Positions 46,354 through 56,570 of a DNA stretch of 64,000 nt are shown piece after piece. This stretch comes from Pseudo-nitzschia pungens (Eukaryota; Bacillariophyta; Bacillariophyceae; Bacillariales; Bacillariaceae), in the NCBI GenBank assembly GCA_037355855.1, contig CM074758.1, positions 1,461,001 through 1,525,000 on the forward strand, read 5' to 3'. The notes under the pieces are model-generated. The model ran no database searches. It worked only from the letters and a program-made list of their open reading frames with translations, and was not told where the DNA came from. How positions within the stretch are numbered: position 1 is the stretch's first letter; each line of letters begins with the position of its first letter. The position numbers were made by a program, and so were the translations under genes.

Positions 46354-47462
46354 TGGAAGAAATCAATCGATCCGACGGTACCGAACAGCTATTGCCGCTG
46401 CTTGCCCGTCTCGTAAGAGTAGATTGCCGTCGGTGTTATCTGCCCTGAATCGCCTGTGCTCTCTCATCCCCGCCAGAAACTCCAATCTCGGGGGGGATGG
46501 AATACTCGTCGAACTTCAGTACCCTACCGCAAAGAATTGTCTGGGATGCTGGATGATTTTGGTAGTAGAAACGAGACGAAGTCAATTTGCGTTTGGCAGG
46601 GACTCCGATAACTTGCGGCGGGCGCATCTGTTTCTGCTGGGATAGAACGGACTAGAGAGAATGGAGCGTCTTGCATCGAACTGTGTGTGAGTGGCCGTCT
46701 CGCGTCGCGAGTCCCATCGTTGATTGTTGTCGACTGTCGATTGTCGATCGACGATCGACGAGTCGTAACCAACGTGCAAAGAAACAAAAATGTGTACAAA
46801 AATCGAACCGAATTTTTGTGAGATGGTGCGCCAAAATTGGCAAGAGGGGAAGACTGACGAAGTCTCTATCTCAATTCATATTGTAGGCCGATGGCTGTTT
46901 GACCACGAATCAATGCATCTCAGTCATCATCATTACTACTACTAGTAGTAAGGTTACTAGTAGTAGTACTAATATCATAGTCCAAGAGGTGCTTCGTATT
47001 CGGATGTCATCTCCCTGGATGAAATGAAAAATGAAATAGCTCCAAAGCACTAAGAAGATAGACAACACGATCGCTGACGAGGGTCGTCGAGTCTACAGGA
47101 GGAGGAGATAACAAACAATAAAACAACAATACAAACAAGCAGTAAGCCTTAGTATTACTAGTAGTAAAATCTAGAGCACGATTGGTGATGTATTCTGTTT
47201 TCCTAGTATTACGATGGCTACTCGAGTGAGCACGTGTACTAGCACGTGTTCGCTCCTATATAATCAAGAAAAATGAGATGTTGGAAAATTCAAATATTTA
47301 GTAATCGAGGTAAATACTTTCGTAACTGCCAAAATACTTTCGTATTGCAAGTGAATTACTTTGGTATTTTGGGCACCATTTCCAGCACTTGTAAACGTAC
47401 CACATTTTTGGTACTCCCAGAAGACCCAATACACACACGAAATAGAGGACTGCAATACCTGT
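46354..47462. other. Intergenic region with palindromic words
   Basis: 5' side of the repeat-protein gene. It holds a GTCGAT-rich palindromic patch (about 46725-46765), an ACTAGTAGTAAGGTTACTAGTA patch (about 46940-46965), and a promoter-like group of two CACGTG boxes (47231, 47243) with TATATAA at 47257. No coding sequence is supported. Confidence 0.4.
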
Positions 47463-47990
47463 AGCAAGACGAACAGCAATGCAATCGCAACAGGTTAGAA
47501 ACGGCGGTTACAATAAGACGAAGCAACAGCAACACATCAAACAGCAGACGCAGCAGCCGCCACAGCCGCAACAACAGCACTGCAGCATCAAATGGGAACG
47601 TCGTATCAACGTACCGTAATCCCCCAAGCAAGAAGAACAGCAATGCAATCGCAACAGGTTAGAAATGGCGGTTACAATAAGACGCGAAGCAACAGCAACA
47701 CATCAAACAGCAGACGCAGCAGCCGCCACAGCCACAACAACAGCGCTGCAGCATCAAATGGGAACGTCGTATCAACGTACCGTAATCCCCCAAGCAAGAA
47801 GAACAACAATGCAATCGCAACACGTTAGAAACAGCGGTTACAATAACAAGAACAACAACAGAGGCGAAGCAACAGCAACAGCAACAGCAACACATCAAAC
47901 AGCAGACGTAGCAGCAGGAGCAGTCGCAGCAGCAGCAACAACAGCACGGCGGGAACTTTTTGAACGTACCAGTAGAAGTCTTCCCCATGG
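47463..47990. repeat. ~165-bp tandem repeat, 3 copies, CAA/CAG-rich
   Basis: The mark atgcaatcgcaaca occurs at 47479, 47643 and 47809 (spacings 164 and 166 bp). Copies share caaacagcagacgcagcagc and ggaacgtcgtatcaacgtac blocks. The indels between copies are not multiples of 3, so a single conserved reading frame through the array is unlikely. Confidence 0.85.
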
Positions 47991-48017
47991 TCAAGCAAAA
48001 AAAGAAGCAGCAGCGTG

Positions 48018-48252
48018 TGAGTAAATAGGAAGCAGCAGCAGCAGCAGCAGCAGCAGACACAACAGCAGACGCAACAGCAGACGCAACGGCAGCAACAACG
48101 GCAGCAACAACGGCGACAGCAACAGCAACAGCAACAGCAACAGCCACAGCCACAGACGCAGAAGCAACAGCGACAGCAGCAGTGACAGCAGCGACAGCAG
48201 TGACAGCAGCGACAGCAGCGACAGTAGCAACAGCAGCAACAGCAGCAACGCG
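48018..48252. repeat. CAG/CAACAG/CGACAG low-complexity tract
   Basis: Imperfect CAG, CAACAG and CGACAG triplet and hexamer repeats. They translate to poly-Gln, poly-Ala/Thr or, on the other strand, poly-Leu/Val in competing frames, none with a supported gene structure. Confidence 0.85.
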
Positions 48253-48788
48253 TTAGAGGACTTACCGGAGCAGGAGAGGAACTGAGCTTTTCCCATGGTC
48301 ACCAGCACCAAATTTGCTTTTGAAACTGATCAGTTTCGAAATTATGAGCAATCGGTGGGATCCGAAAAAAAAGAAGCAACACGATAACACCATGTACAGA
48401 TGTAGGACTCAGTACTAATTCTACAGAGATCTTCAGTCCCACCTACAGAATGCGCGGGCCAACCAGTCCCGTCCAGCAAAGTATTGCTCAAAGCACGGAG
48501 TTGTGTGTGAAATTTCAAACAAAAATACTCGCACATACAGCTCTGTGTACTGTAAATCTACTGAGTCCCACGTTAAAAAACAAAAACAATACTATGAGTA
48601 CTACTTTGGTATTTCAGTACAGATTTTCGTGTACCCTATCTACGAGTACCAGTCCACTACCACATTACGTACGGTACCCTGCAAAATAGTATCGAAAATA
48701 CCCTTCAGCTGCAACAAAAAGCAAACAATGCTTGCTGGCAAGAGTCCCCTCCATTGTGCTCACCTCGTAGCGATCGTAATACATAACT

Positions 48789-49053
48789 AATAACCCTCTC
48801 CTCCTTCTCTCCTCCTCGTAGTAACTGGACCCACTGTGTTGCCTGTAGTTTGCTGCTTGTTTTCCTCGGCGAAGCGCCTCGGAAAACAAGCAGCAAATAC
48901 AGGCAACACAGTGGGTCCAGTTACTCCTCGGAGTCGGATTGGTTTGGCACGTGTCTCGCCCTAAGTATTGAAAAATACTCGGCGCGCGCGCCTCGTATTT
49001 TTCACTACTTAGGTTGGACACGTGCCAAACCAATACGGAGGATGGGTTATTAC
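48789..49053. repeat. Nested foldback: outer stem plus two hairpins
   Basis: Inner hairpin 1 has about 50-base arms, 48821-48871 and 48875-48924, with few mismatches. Inner hairpin 2 has about 40-base arms, 48938-48978 and 48995-49034. Outside them, taataaccctctcctcc near 48789 pairs imperfectly with ggaggatgggttatta near 49037. The whole can fold as a three-way junction. No target duplication or coding potential was recognised. Confidence 0.75.
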
Positions 49054-50422
49054 CTACAGTAGTAGTCCTACTACCGGTAGGACTAGTACTAATTGTACGA
49101 GTACAACAGATATCCCTCAGTAGGGATCGGTGTCAGGGGTCATACCCTGATCGGTGTGTCGATTGGGCACCATGTTGAGATGTGCAATTTGAAATTAGTC
49201 CTTACAGTGAAATAAGAAGATATTTCACTGGTATGTACAGTATTGTGTAAGATTACGCTACTACATGCTACGAGCTAGTAGTAGTACTAGTATAATGTGA
49301 TGCCAGAGTATTGAGTGTCAATGCTACTACTACTAACGCGGGATACCTGGTGGTTCTCTAAATGTGCGATTTGTACTGGGACCGTGTACCCTGCCCTGCA
49401 GTTACCGCGAGTAAGTTAGCGAGCGCGTATCAAGCTTGCAACACGATTTTAGGAACAGTGCTACAGCGATACAGCGATAAAGCGATGCAGGAGTACAGCG
49501 TAAACTGCAGTACGAGTAAGGTATTAGGCAATAATGCTCTGATGTACCGTTGACGGATCCAGGTTTTTGCTTGTACTGATGGTCAGAACCTTCAACACTT
49601 CGATTTATTGGTGCTAGATCATGTGCTAGTAGAACACGGAGTACCACACGAGGAATCTGATCTTAGAGGTTCATGATTGATTGATTGATTGATTGATTCT
49701 TTCATCCATTCAAATTTGTGCCACGGATGTTCCTTCGCCTGTAGCCACCAGCACTCCCAGTCCAACAAGCAAGGATGAACTGCACTAGTTCAAGGCAGGT
49801 GTGGTGATGGTCAAACTCCTTTGTTGCCAAACCAAAACCCATTTGGGCGTCAACTGTTATTGGGATCACTTATGTATGTCGTGAACGGAGCCCTTGTGTT
49901 CAACCAAGAAGTGGATAGTCCAAAATTCTTGCATTTCCTGGTTGGCGAAACAAAACCTAATGGGACAACGTTTAGCTAAGAGTTCGTGTTTGAAAATATT
50001 ATGTTGTCATCTGTTTGGAAATCAGAATCTTTCCTAATTGTTCCTGTGCTTTTGCATTCAATAAATTGTATCGTAACACGCTGCAAATCCGGGCAATATC
50101 ATTATTTGATTGAGACCAAAACAGATTTGGAGACGCTCAGCTTCGATAGAACCTTTTTTCCTGCCTCAATGGATTGGACTTATGGTCGACAACGTTAGGT
50201 GTTCTTGTAGTCCGCCTGGATTGTGATCAAACTAGACTTTGTGTGTGATTTAGAACGAACTCTAGACCATGGAAACCTCCGTACCATAGTATGAATTAGA
50301 ATGTTGTGCAATAACTTGGGGGCAATACATTGTTGACTCCCGCGTTTAGATTTTTTCATGAATTTCGACGCCAGAGAGAATCCTGCCGGTCGTGAGGTAT
50401 GTCGCCTTGCAAAACTCCATTG
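49054..50422. other. Non-coding spacer
   Basis: No supported gene. A GATT microsatellite lies at about 49674-49698, a small hairpin tcaggg...ccctga at about 49132-49152, and CTAGTAGTA-type patches near 49270-49290. The stretch 49740-50340 looks less repetitive but shows no convincing open frame; it could be decayed sequence. Confidence 0.4.
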
Positions 50423-51094
50423 CTACTCCGTGCTGTCGGTGGTCTCGGAATCATCTGGCTCGGATGGAGGAGTCGAATCCGCTTGCTTTGCGGCAGACAA
50501 GATTTTGATTTCGATGAGATTGTAGACAACACCGACCGCACTCAACACCGTCAGCAACCCGGCGGGCATGAATTTCTTGGAACCCAGAAACTTTTTCCCC
50601 ATGACGTACCCCAGCAGTCCCGACACCAAAGATCCCAACACGTTGCCCTTGGCGCTCCTGCTCTCCGAGGATTTCCAGACGAGAAAGCCGGCAAGCATGA
50701 GCAAGCCCCCGAAGGCCGATCCCGCCACGAGGCTGGCCTTGCTTCCCTTGGTGGCGTATCCCATCAGTCCTCCGGCCAACGTGAGACCGCCGACCGCCGT
50801 GTTGAGAACGATGCCCCTCGGGGGTGGCGGGGATGCCCCTTCCGCGTCGCTGGTCTCTGCCGCGGCACGACGGGAAGAAAGGATCGCGTTGTCCAAACGA
50901 AGGGGCATCATCATCAACCGGTTTCTGCTGGTGGCGTTGGAAGAGAGCGCGTGCCGGATTTCGAAGGCCGTCGCTCGTGACTGCCCATGTGGATCGAGAG
51001 CCAGCAGCGCTGCCAGGACAAGTAATGCAGGGTAGAACAGGGCGCGGAGGATCATCGTCGTAGTCGATTGGCGTCGAGTTTTGCTTGTTTGCAA
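50423..51094 (-). CDS. TMEM14/FAX-like plastid membrane protein
   Basis: Frame of 223 residues from the ATG at 51094; a second Met at 51055 directly precedes the hydrophobic segment. Residues ~14-36 form a signal-peptide-like core (MILRALFYPALLVLAALLAL). It is followed by ATAFEIRH, whose AF resembles the Phe of the ASAFAP cleavage site of secondary plastid proteins, then a Ser/Arg-rich transit-like stretch. The mature part (about 95-205) has the Gly-rich helices of the TMEM14 (UPF0136) family: GGLTLAGGLMGYATKGSKAS, GSAFGGLLMLAGFLVW, GSLVSGLLGYVMGKKF, and a last helix GLLTVLSAVGVVYNL. The plant plastid members (FAX) export fatty acids across the inner envelope; that role here is inferred from family plus predicted targeting. 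The C-terminus is acidic. It is divergent from RBM8A. Confidence 0.85.
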   Translation of the reverse strand: MQTSKTRRQSTTTMILRALFYPALLVLAALLALDPHGQSRATAFEIRHALSSNATSRNRLMMMPLRLDNAILSSRRAAAETSDAEGASPPPPRGIVLNTAVGGLTLAGGLMGYATKGSKASLVAGSAFGGLLMLAGFLVWKSSESRSAKGNVLGSLVSGLLGYVMGKKFLGSKKFMPAGLLTVLSAVGVVYNLIEIKILSAAKQADSTPPSEPDDSETTDSTE

Positions 51095-51805
51095 TTGCAG
51101 TTTGGTTGCGGGCTTGTTTGTTTGTGATGGATGGGTTTGTTACTGGGTATGCGAAGTGATCTTTTGCTGTACCGGGTTTTAGTGTTCTAGTGGGACGGAA
51201 AAAAACTTGGACGTCCTTTTCAGATGGCTGAGCCATGTTGTGTCATCCGAGAGATTATGCCGGTAAGGTTACCGGTAGGTACAAGTACTGTAACCTTATG
51301 AACCGGTAAGATTTACGGTAAGGTAGGAAAGATCACTGTTTCAGTTTTGGCGTTTTGGCATGGGATCTTTGATGGAGGGAATGATCTACTTGTAAACCTT
51401 ACTGTACCGTAAAGTATCGGTACAAGTAGAAGTAAGGCTTATCAGATTTCGATTGGAACTTGCAAGCGGACAGATGACGAGACAGATGGATCCAACACAC
51501 GTGACTGGCTACTATCCATGACTGAGGAATTTTGGCGCGAATTTGTACCATGTCGTTTCGTTCCCCTCACCAAAAAATTCAAGGCCATGACACCCTCCAC
51601 CCCGCATACCCAGCATCGTAAATTACCGGTTACCAGTGATTGTCCACCCCAATATGTGCTTAGTTCAAGGCTCTGGTTGGTGATTTGCAACCAAAACGTA
51701 ATCGTCAGCACCAATACCGTATCACGATCGTAAACTCCATTGACAGGCGCAACTTCCATTGCCAATAATCCGTGGCATCGACATATACTGCGGTGTGGTT
51801 GGCCC
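51095..51805. promoter_or_regulatory. Divergent intergenic region FAX-like / RBM8A
   Basis: 711 bp between two divergent genes. GTAAGGTT/AACCTTA words occur at 51263, 51290 and 51390, the first inside CGGTAAGGTTACCGGTAG, with further TACCGTAA words. An in-frame stop at 51731 limits RBM8A upstream. An RBM8A 5' exon cannot be excluded but none is recognisable. Confidence 0.45.
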
Positions 51806-52219
51806 ATGCGAAATGCAGGTCCGATGGGGGACAGAATGGATCATTCAGTAGGACGCCGTCGCAGCACACGAGACAGACAACACGACAATGAGATGCCTCC
51901 TCCACCACCCGTGCCCAATACTACGTCGCTTGTTTCCGGGCCGCTCAGGAGTGTCGAGGGCTGGGTGACGTTTGTTACCGGGATTCACGAGGAAGCCCAC
52001 GAAGACGACATCCGGGAAGCCTTTTCCGATTACGGACGAATCAAATCCATCGTATTGAACGCCGATCGAAAAAGCGGTCTTGCGAAGGGATACGCTTTGG
52101 TGGAATTTTTAGAACGAAACGAGGCTCAAGACGCAATCAACGCACTCCACGGAAAACCCCTGCTCGGTCAGAAGATTGGTGTCCATTGGGCATTTTGCAA
52201 ATCCAACTCAGCTAGATAG
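51806..52219 (+). CDS. RBM8A: RNA-binding protein 8A / Y14, exon junction complex
   Basis: Y14 pairs with Magoh in the exon junction complex deposited on spliced mRNA, acting in export, localisation and decay. The 137-residue frame starts at the first ATG after an in-frame stop (51731). After a short Arg/Pro-rich N-terminus comes one RRM from about residue 53, beginning SVEGWVTFVTGIHEEA. RNP2 is FVTGIH and RNP1 is KGYALVEF (about 94-101); the domain ends GQKIGVHWAF. The SVEGW...FVTG-(I/V)-HEEA opening is diagnostic of Y14 rather than other single-RRM proteins. It is shorter at the N-terminus than the human protein (174 residues), lacking its long acidic leader. Its 3' end lies 193 bp from that of eIF3a, in convergent arrangement. 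Downstream ATGs at 51824 and 51836 are alternatives. Confidence 0.93.
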   Translation: MRNAGPMGDRMDHSVGRRRSTRDRQHDNEMPPPPPVPNTTSLVSGPLRSVEGWVTFVTGIHEEAHEDDIREAFSDYGRIKSIVLNADRKSGLAKGYALVEFLERNEAQDAINALHGKPLLGQKIGVHWAFCKSNSAR

Positions 52220-52412
52220 ATAAAGCATACAAATAAATAATAATTGTACATACAAAAAATATATTGGTTTGCAAAGAATCATACTCCGTACGCGTACACA
52301 TGGATCCACAAGAAACGAAACAATTTTCGACTAGTCTTCACTAATTATTGTGATCTATACAGATTGACTCGTTGCAAGGAACCTATGTGTGGGCAGCTCT
52401 AGGACAGTCTCC

Positions 52413-55400
52413 TCAGCGTCTCCAACGATCGTTGCCTCCTCGATCGTTGCCGGAGCGACCTTCGTAACGACCACCACCTTCGTAGCGGCCACCACCAGGG
52501 AAGAGAATACCACCACCACTGCTTCCTCGTTGCGAGGGAGGCACGTATTTTCCGTTGCCTCCTCGGTCGCCGCGATCACTGAATCGGCTGCCGCTGTTGC
52601 CGCCTCGTTGCGAGGGAGGTACGTATTTGCCGCCTCCTCCGAATCGCGAGCCTCGGCTCTGTTCTTGGCGGGAGCGTTCGCTGGCCATTCGATCGGATTC
52701 CTTCTGTCGCGCAGCGGCTTCCTCTGCTTCTCTCTTTCGTCGGGCCTCTTCCTTCTTGCGGCGTTCTTCTTCGGCCTTGCGCTCTTCTTCCTCTCTCTTG
52801 CGGCGCTCCTCTTCCTCGCGGCGTCTCTTTTCTTCGTCCTTCTTTCGCTTCCGGGCTCGGTTCAGCTTGTCCTTTTCGGCCTGTTCCTCGGCGGCTCGGT
52901 CCGCTTCCTCGCACGCAATGTCGTGTCGTTGGCGCCGGCCCTCCATGACCTTTTCTTCGAATGCTGCCATGTAATCAAAGACACTGTGGGAACTCAACTG
53001 GGCCTTGTCCCGGATGTCGGACTCCCATTGTTGCTTGGCCTTTTGCACGCGCTCGACGTTTTCCTTCTCGTATTGTTCGCGGTCTTCCTTGACCTTGGCA
53101 TCGTATGCCTTTCGGATGAGGGGAAGTTCCTCGATGCGGACCGCACGGACCATGTAATCCAGGTGCTTCGCGGCTTCCTTGGTCTTGCGCTCGGCGGCTT
53201 CCTTCTTCTTCTGGAGTTTCTGCTGGTGCTCCTTCTGGAGTTTGTCCGTGTCCATCTTGGAGACTTCTTCGGTGGTCATGGCGTCCGTGTTGTGTCCCAT
53301 GGCCCGCAGGAGCTGCTCCTTCTTGGTGTTCTCCATTTCCTGCTGGATCTTCTTTTTCTTTTCTTCCTCGCGGAGGATCTGTTCCCTCTGGATGCGCTTC
53401 TCTTCCTCCAGCTTGCGGGCGGCCGACTCGGCCGCGGCCTGCTGCTGCTTGCGGCGGACCTCCTCCTGGGCCTTGCGCTCGACCTCCTCCTTGCGCTCCT
53501 CGATGCGGGCCTTGCGCTCGAGCAGCCTGGTGTGTTCGGCGTCGCGGGAAGCCCGGACCGCCTCGTAGACCGAGGCCCGGGCCCGCGCTGCGGCGGCCGC
53601 GTCTTCGCTACGGAGCGACGAGCACACGGATTCGAGCTGCTGGCCCAGGACGGTCAGCTGCGATCGCATGACGTCGGATTCCATCTGGACGTCCCCGAAT
53701 CGGAGGCATCCCGATCGGTGATCGATGCGGACGGCGAGTCCCTTGTGGGTCTGGGTGAAGAGAACGATGGATTTTTCGACGTTCTCGAAGGACATTCCCA
53801 GGCCGTCCGCCAGTTCCTTGAGGAACTGGATCTTGACGGTGTAGTAGGCCGAGCTGAGATTCCACAAGAGTTTGAGCAGCATGATGCTCTGGAGGGGCTG
53901 GATGTACCGGCTCAGAACGACGGAGCGCTCGGCGTCGGTCTGCAGCGACTCGATTTGTTGCAGGAGCGGCTTGCCGGTTTGCACCAGCACCAGGGGATCG
54001 GAGCCCTGCTCCAGCAAAAAGTAGAGCTGCTGCAGGTATTCCGGAACCTGCTTGAAGATGCCCTGCGTGTTGATTTCGTCCAGGAGGGATTCCCGGGTGG
54101 GGTTGCTGGTGGCGAATCCCAGGAGGGTGGCCATGCGACCCCGCTTCTCCTTCATGCCGGAATCGCCCAGGGACGACGTTGCGCTGCCGGAGGAGCCCTC
54201 GCCCCTGGTGGGCAGGCTCGGGATGCAGAGGGCCGCCAGGAGAACCGCACTGGCCTGCTGGGCCTTGACGTCGTCGCTCATGCTCTTGTTGTATTCCTTG
54301 CAGAGCACGTAGTACTTGTACCAGGCAAAGGCGTGGAACAAGTAGTTCTCCGACACCCAGAACAATTCGATGAGTTGTTCGTAGTACTTGGCCATGAGCT
54401 TGGCCTTGGGGGGAGGGAAATCGGGGTTGTGCTTTCGGCGCTGGTGTGAGATCTGCAAGATGTTGTAAATGTCTTCGACCGTTCGGAATCCCTCCGTGTA
54501 CAGCTTGAGGTTGCTGGCGGTTTCCAACTGCGCAAATCGGGTCTGCAGGTGCAACTCGATGGCCTCCGAGGTCCATCCTTCCCATCCCCGGACCTGCGAG
54601 CGAAGTGAAGCGAAGCGATACGAGACAAAGGGAATCGTTGAGTGATTGCAATGGATCGTGCGCCACAGAAAGAAGAATTCGTTGAGCGAGCGGTTTCCAA
54701 GCAGACAAATCCACAAATGAAAATGATAATAACACCAACACCAACAACAATGATTCGAATCTACCATCGGCAGTTTTTCGTTCCAGATCCCCGCTGTACA
54801 GTACTATACACTGCGATGCGATGCGCTGTTCTACGCTACGCTACGCTACGCTACGCACCTTGCTGTTGGGCTTGGCCGAGGCCGAGTCGTCCCCGTATTT
54901 CTGCAGGTTCCCGAGGTGCATCCTTAGCAGATCGCACAGCCGACGGAACTCCGTTCGCCTCTGGTAGGCCCGGCAAAAGGCAAAGGCGCTGACCGAGGTG
55001 GCGTGGTAGACGTGCTCGAGCTTGGAGTTGCTCCGGAGAATGTCGAGGATGGCCCGGTAGATCTCCCACAAAAACTTGAGCGAGGGGACCAGCAGCAGGG
55101 AATCCCGCTGGTTCTTGGCGGGATCGGTGGTCATGCTCGACAGCAGAATGGCCTGGGGTCCGATCCCGGCCTCGCCCTCGGCATCGTCGTCGTCCGCGTC
55201 GTCCAGCACCGAGAGGGGCGTCGGGGTTTCCGAGGCCGCGGCGGCGGCGGCATCGGCGGCCGCCTTGGCCCTGTTGCACTGGTCCTCGGCCTTTTCCAGC
55301 AGGTACCGGATGACCTTTTCGAGGCTTCCCGGGGCCTGGGACTGCGCCAGGTTGCGGTATTGGTGGAGTCCGTCCTTGGCCTCGCGGGCCCGGTGCATTT

Positions 55401-55584
55401 TCAGGCAGAGATCGAGGTAGGCGACCATGATTTGTTCGTAGACGGGGGACCACGTGCGGTGGCGGCGGCTGCTCAGGACCTCGTGGAGGAGGACCAGGGC
55501 GGCTTCGGACTGGTTGATGCCCTGGAGTTCCAGGGCTCTTCGGAGGGCCAGCTCGGGCTTGTGGTGGAAGGCACTCGACGACAT
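52413..55584 (-). CDS. EIF3A: Eukaryotic translation initiation factor 3 subunit A
   Basis: Largest eIF3 core subunit, scaffold of the 43S preinitiation complex. Two exons: 54859-55584 and 52413-54593, with a 265-bp intron (sense gtgcgtag...cgcag), in phase 0; the product is 968 residues. N-terminal TPR-like/PCI part: ELALRRALELQGINQSEAAL, then HVYHATSVSAFAFCRAYQ, the intron site after KPNSK, and AIELHLQTRFAQLETA with GFRTVEDIYNILQIS. The PCI winged-helix end is marked by VRIDHRSGCLRFGDVQM (about 529-545). A long charged coiled helix (about 570-870, KR/E-rich) follows, then an Arg/Gly tail with two GKYVPPSQRG copies. The length matches plant eIF3a more than human (1382). A CAA microsatellite lies directly before the ATG. 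The intron carries a GTAGC repeat next to the donor. Confidence 0.95.
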
Positions 55585-56570
55585 GTTGCTGTTGTTGTTG
55601 TTGTTGTTGTTGTTGCTGTTGTTGTTTACGGGTTACCGCTGTGGATTGGTGTTGGTTGTGGTAGTGATAGTGCTACGGTAGTGGTGGTCGTTCCTGCTTC
55701 GATTGCGGATCGGTACGGGAATGCGGATTGTTTGTGTGTTTCAAGCTCGTTTGTTTCGGTTGCTACTGTATTGTTGTCCTGTCGGTAAGAGAATTGTCGT
55801 CTTTGTTGGGTTGGATTAAGACGGGACAGCTCTCGACGACTCTTGCGGATGGAAAGGCAACTCGCACTTGGAGTGATTATGCGGAGAATTGTCGATGCTG
55901 TCTGTTACTGGAAAGTCGTAAGTCGTAAGGATTACGAGTACTTGTACCGTAGAGTAAGGTACCGGTGGACAACACAAGCGCATGTAATTGTTGGGAATGC
56001 AAAGAATCAAAATCGAATGCAAGCGGCAGCGGCAACCTTACAAACCCACGCGGGAAAGGGTTGGCTTTGTTTCCCCCTCCACTGATGAGGCCGGCACGGA
56101 CGACTCATGGACGCCTCGTAGAGGGCTTCCTTCGTACTTCGTAGTACGGTATGGTGCGTGCTAGTAAGGTTAATTACTGTTTCTACGGTCCGACCAACGC
56201 GTGTTTGGCAACGCCGCACGTTTTTCGATGAGGCTCAGAACCTATTCCGGAATGGGGCATGCGTAAGGTACCGTACGAAGTATACTGCCTAACACCTTTT
56301 CCCCTAACTTTAAAAAAATCCATTCCCCCCCTTAAAAAATAATGCTCGCGAATTCACGGTTCGATCGGGTCGCAAGTCCGGTCCGACGAAACCAAATCGA
56401 AGCAACGTAAGGTTAAGGTTACCGGAAGGTCTGGTTGGATGTTGGATCGTGGATCGTGCTGCTGCCACAAAGAAGAAAGTCTCGTTGTTGGAACCATGAC
56501 GCTGCCAGTAAGGTTACCACTGGCAGCGAGTGTAGTCCTATGGTGCAGTGCGGTTACGCTCCCGGTCGAA
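55585..56570. promoter_or_regulatory. Divergent intergenic region eIF3a / glycosyltransferase
   Basis: About 985 bp. It holds (CAA)n on the eIF3a sense strand at 55586-55630 and GTAAGGTTA words at 56163, 56408 and 56507. ATGs at 56439 and 56495 open a frame into the glycosyltransferase region but out of frame with its conserved part. No separate gene is seen. Confidence 0.45.

Noticed and set aside
47659..48311. Poly-Val/Ala and poly-Leu frames over the CAG-rich tract
   Set aside because: Low-complexity products of triplet repeats, in several competing frames, without domains or consistent phase between repeat copies.
49740..50340. Possible decayed retroelement in the spacer
   Set aside because: I could not identify any conserved motif of reverse transcriptase, integrase or RNase H in any frame, so no claim is made.
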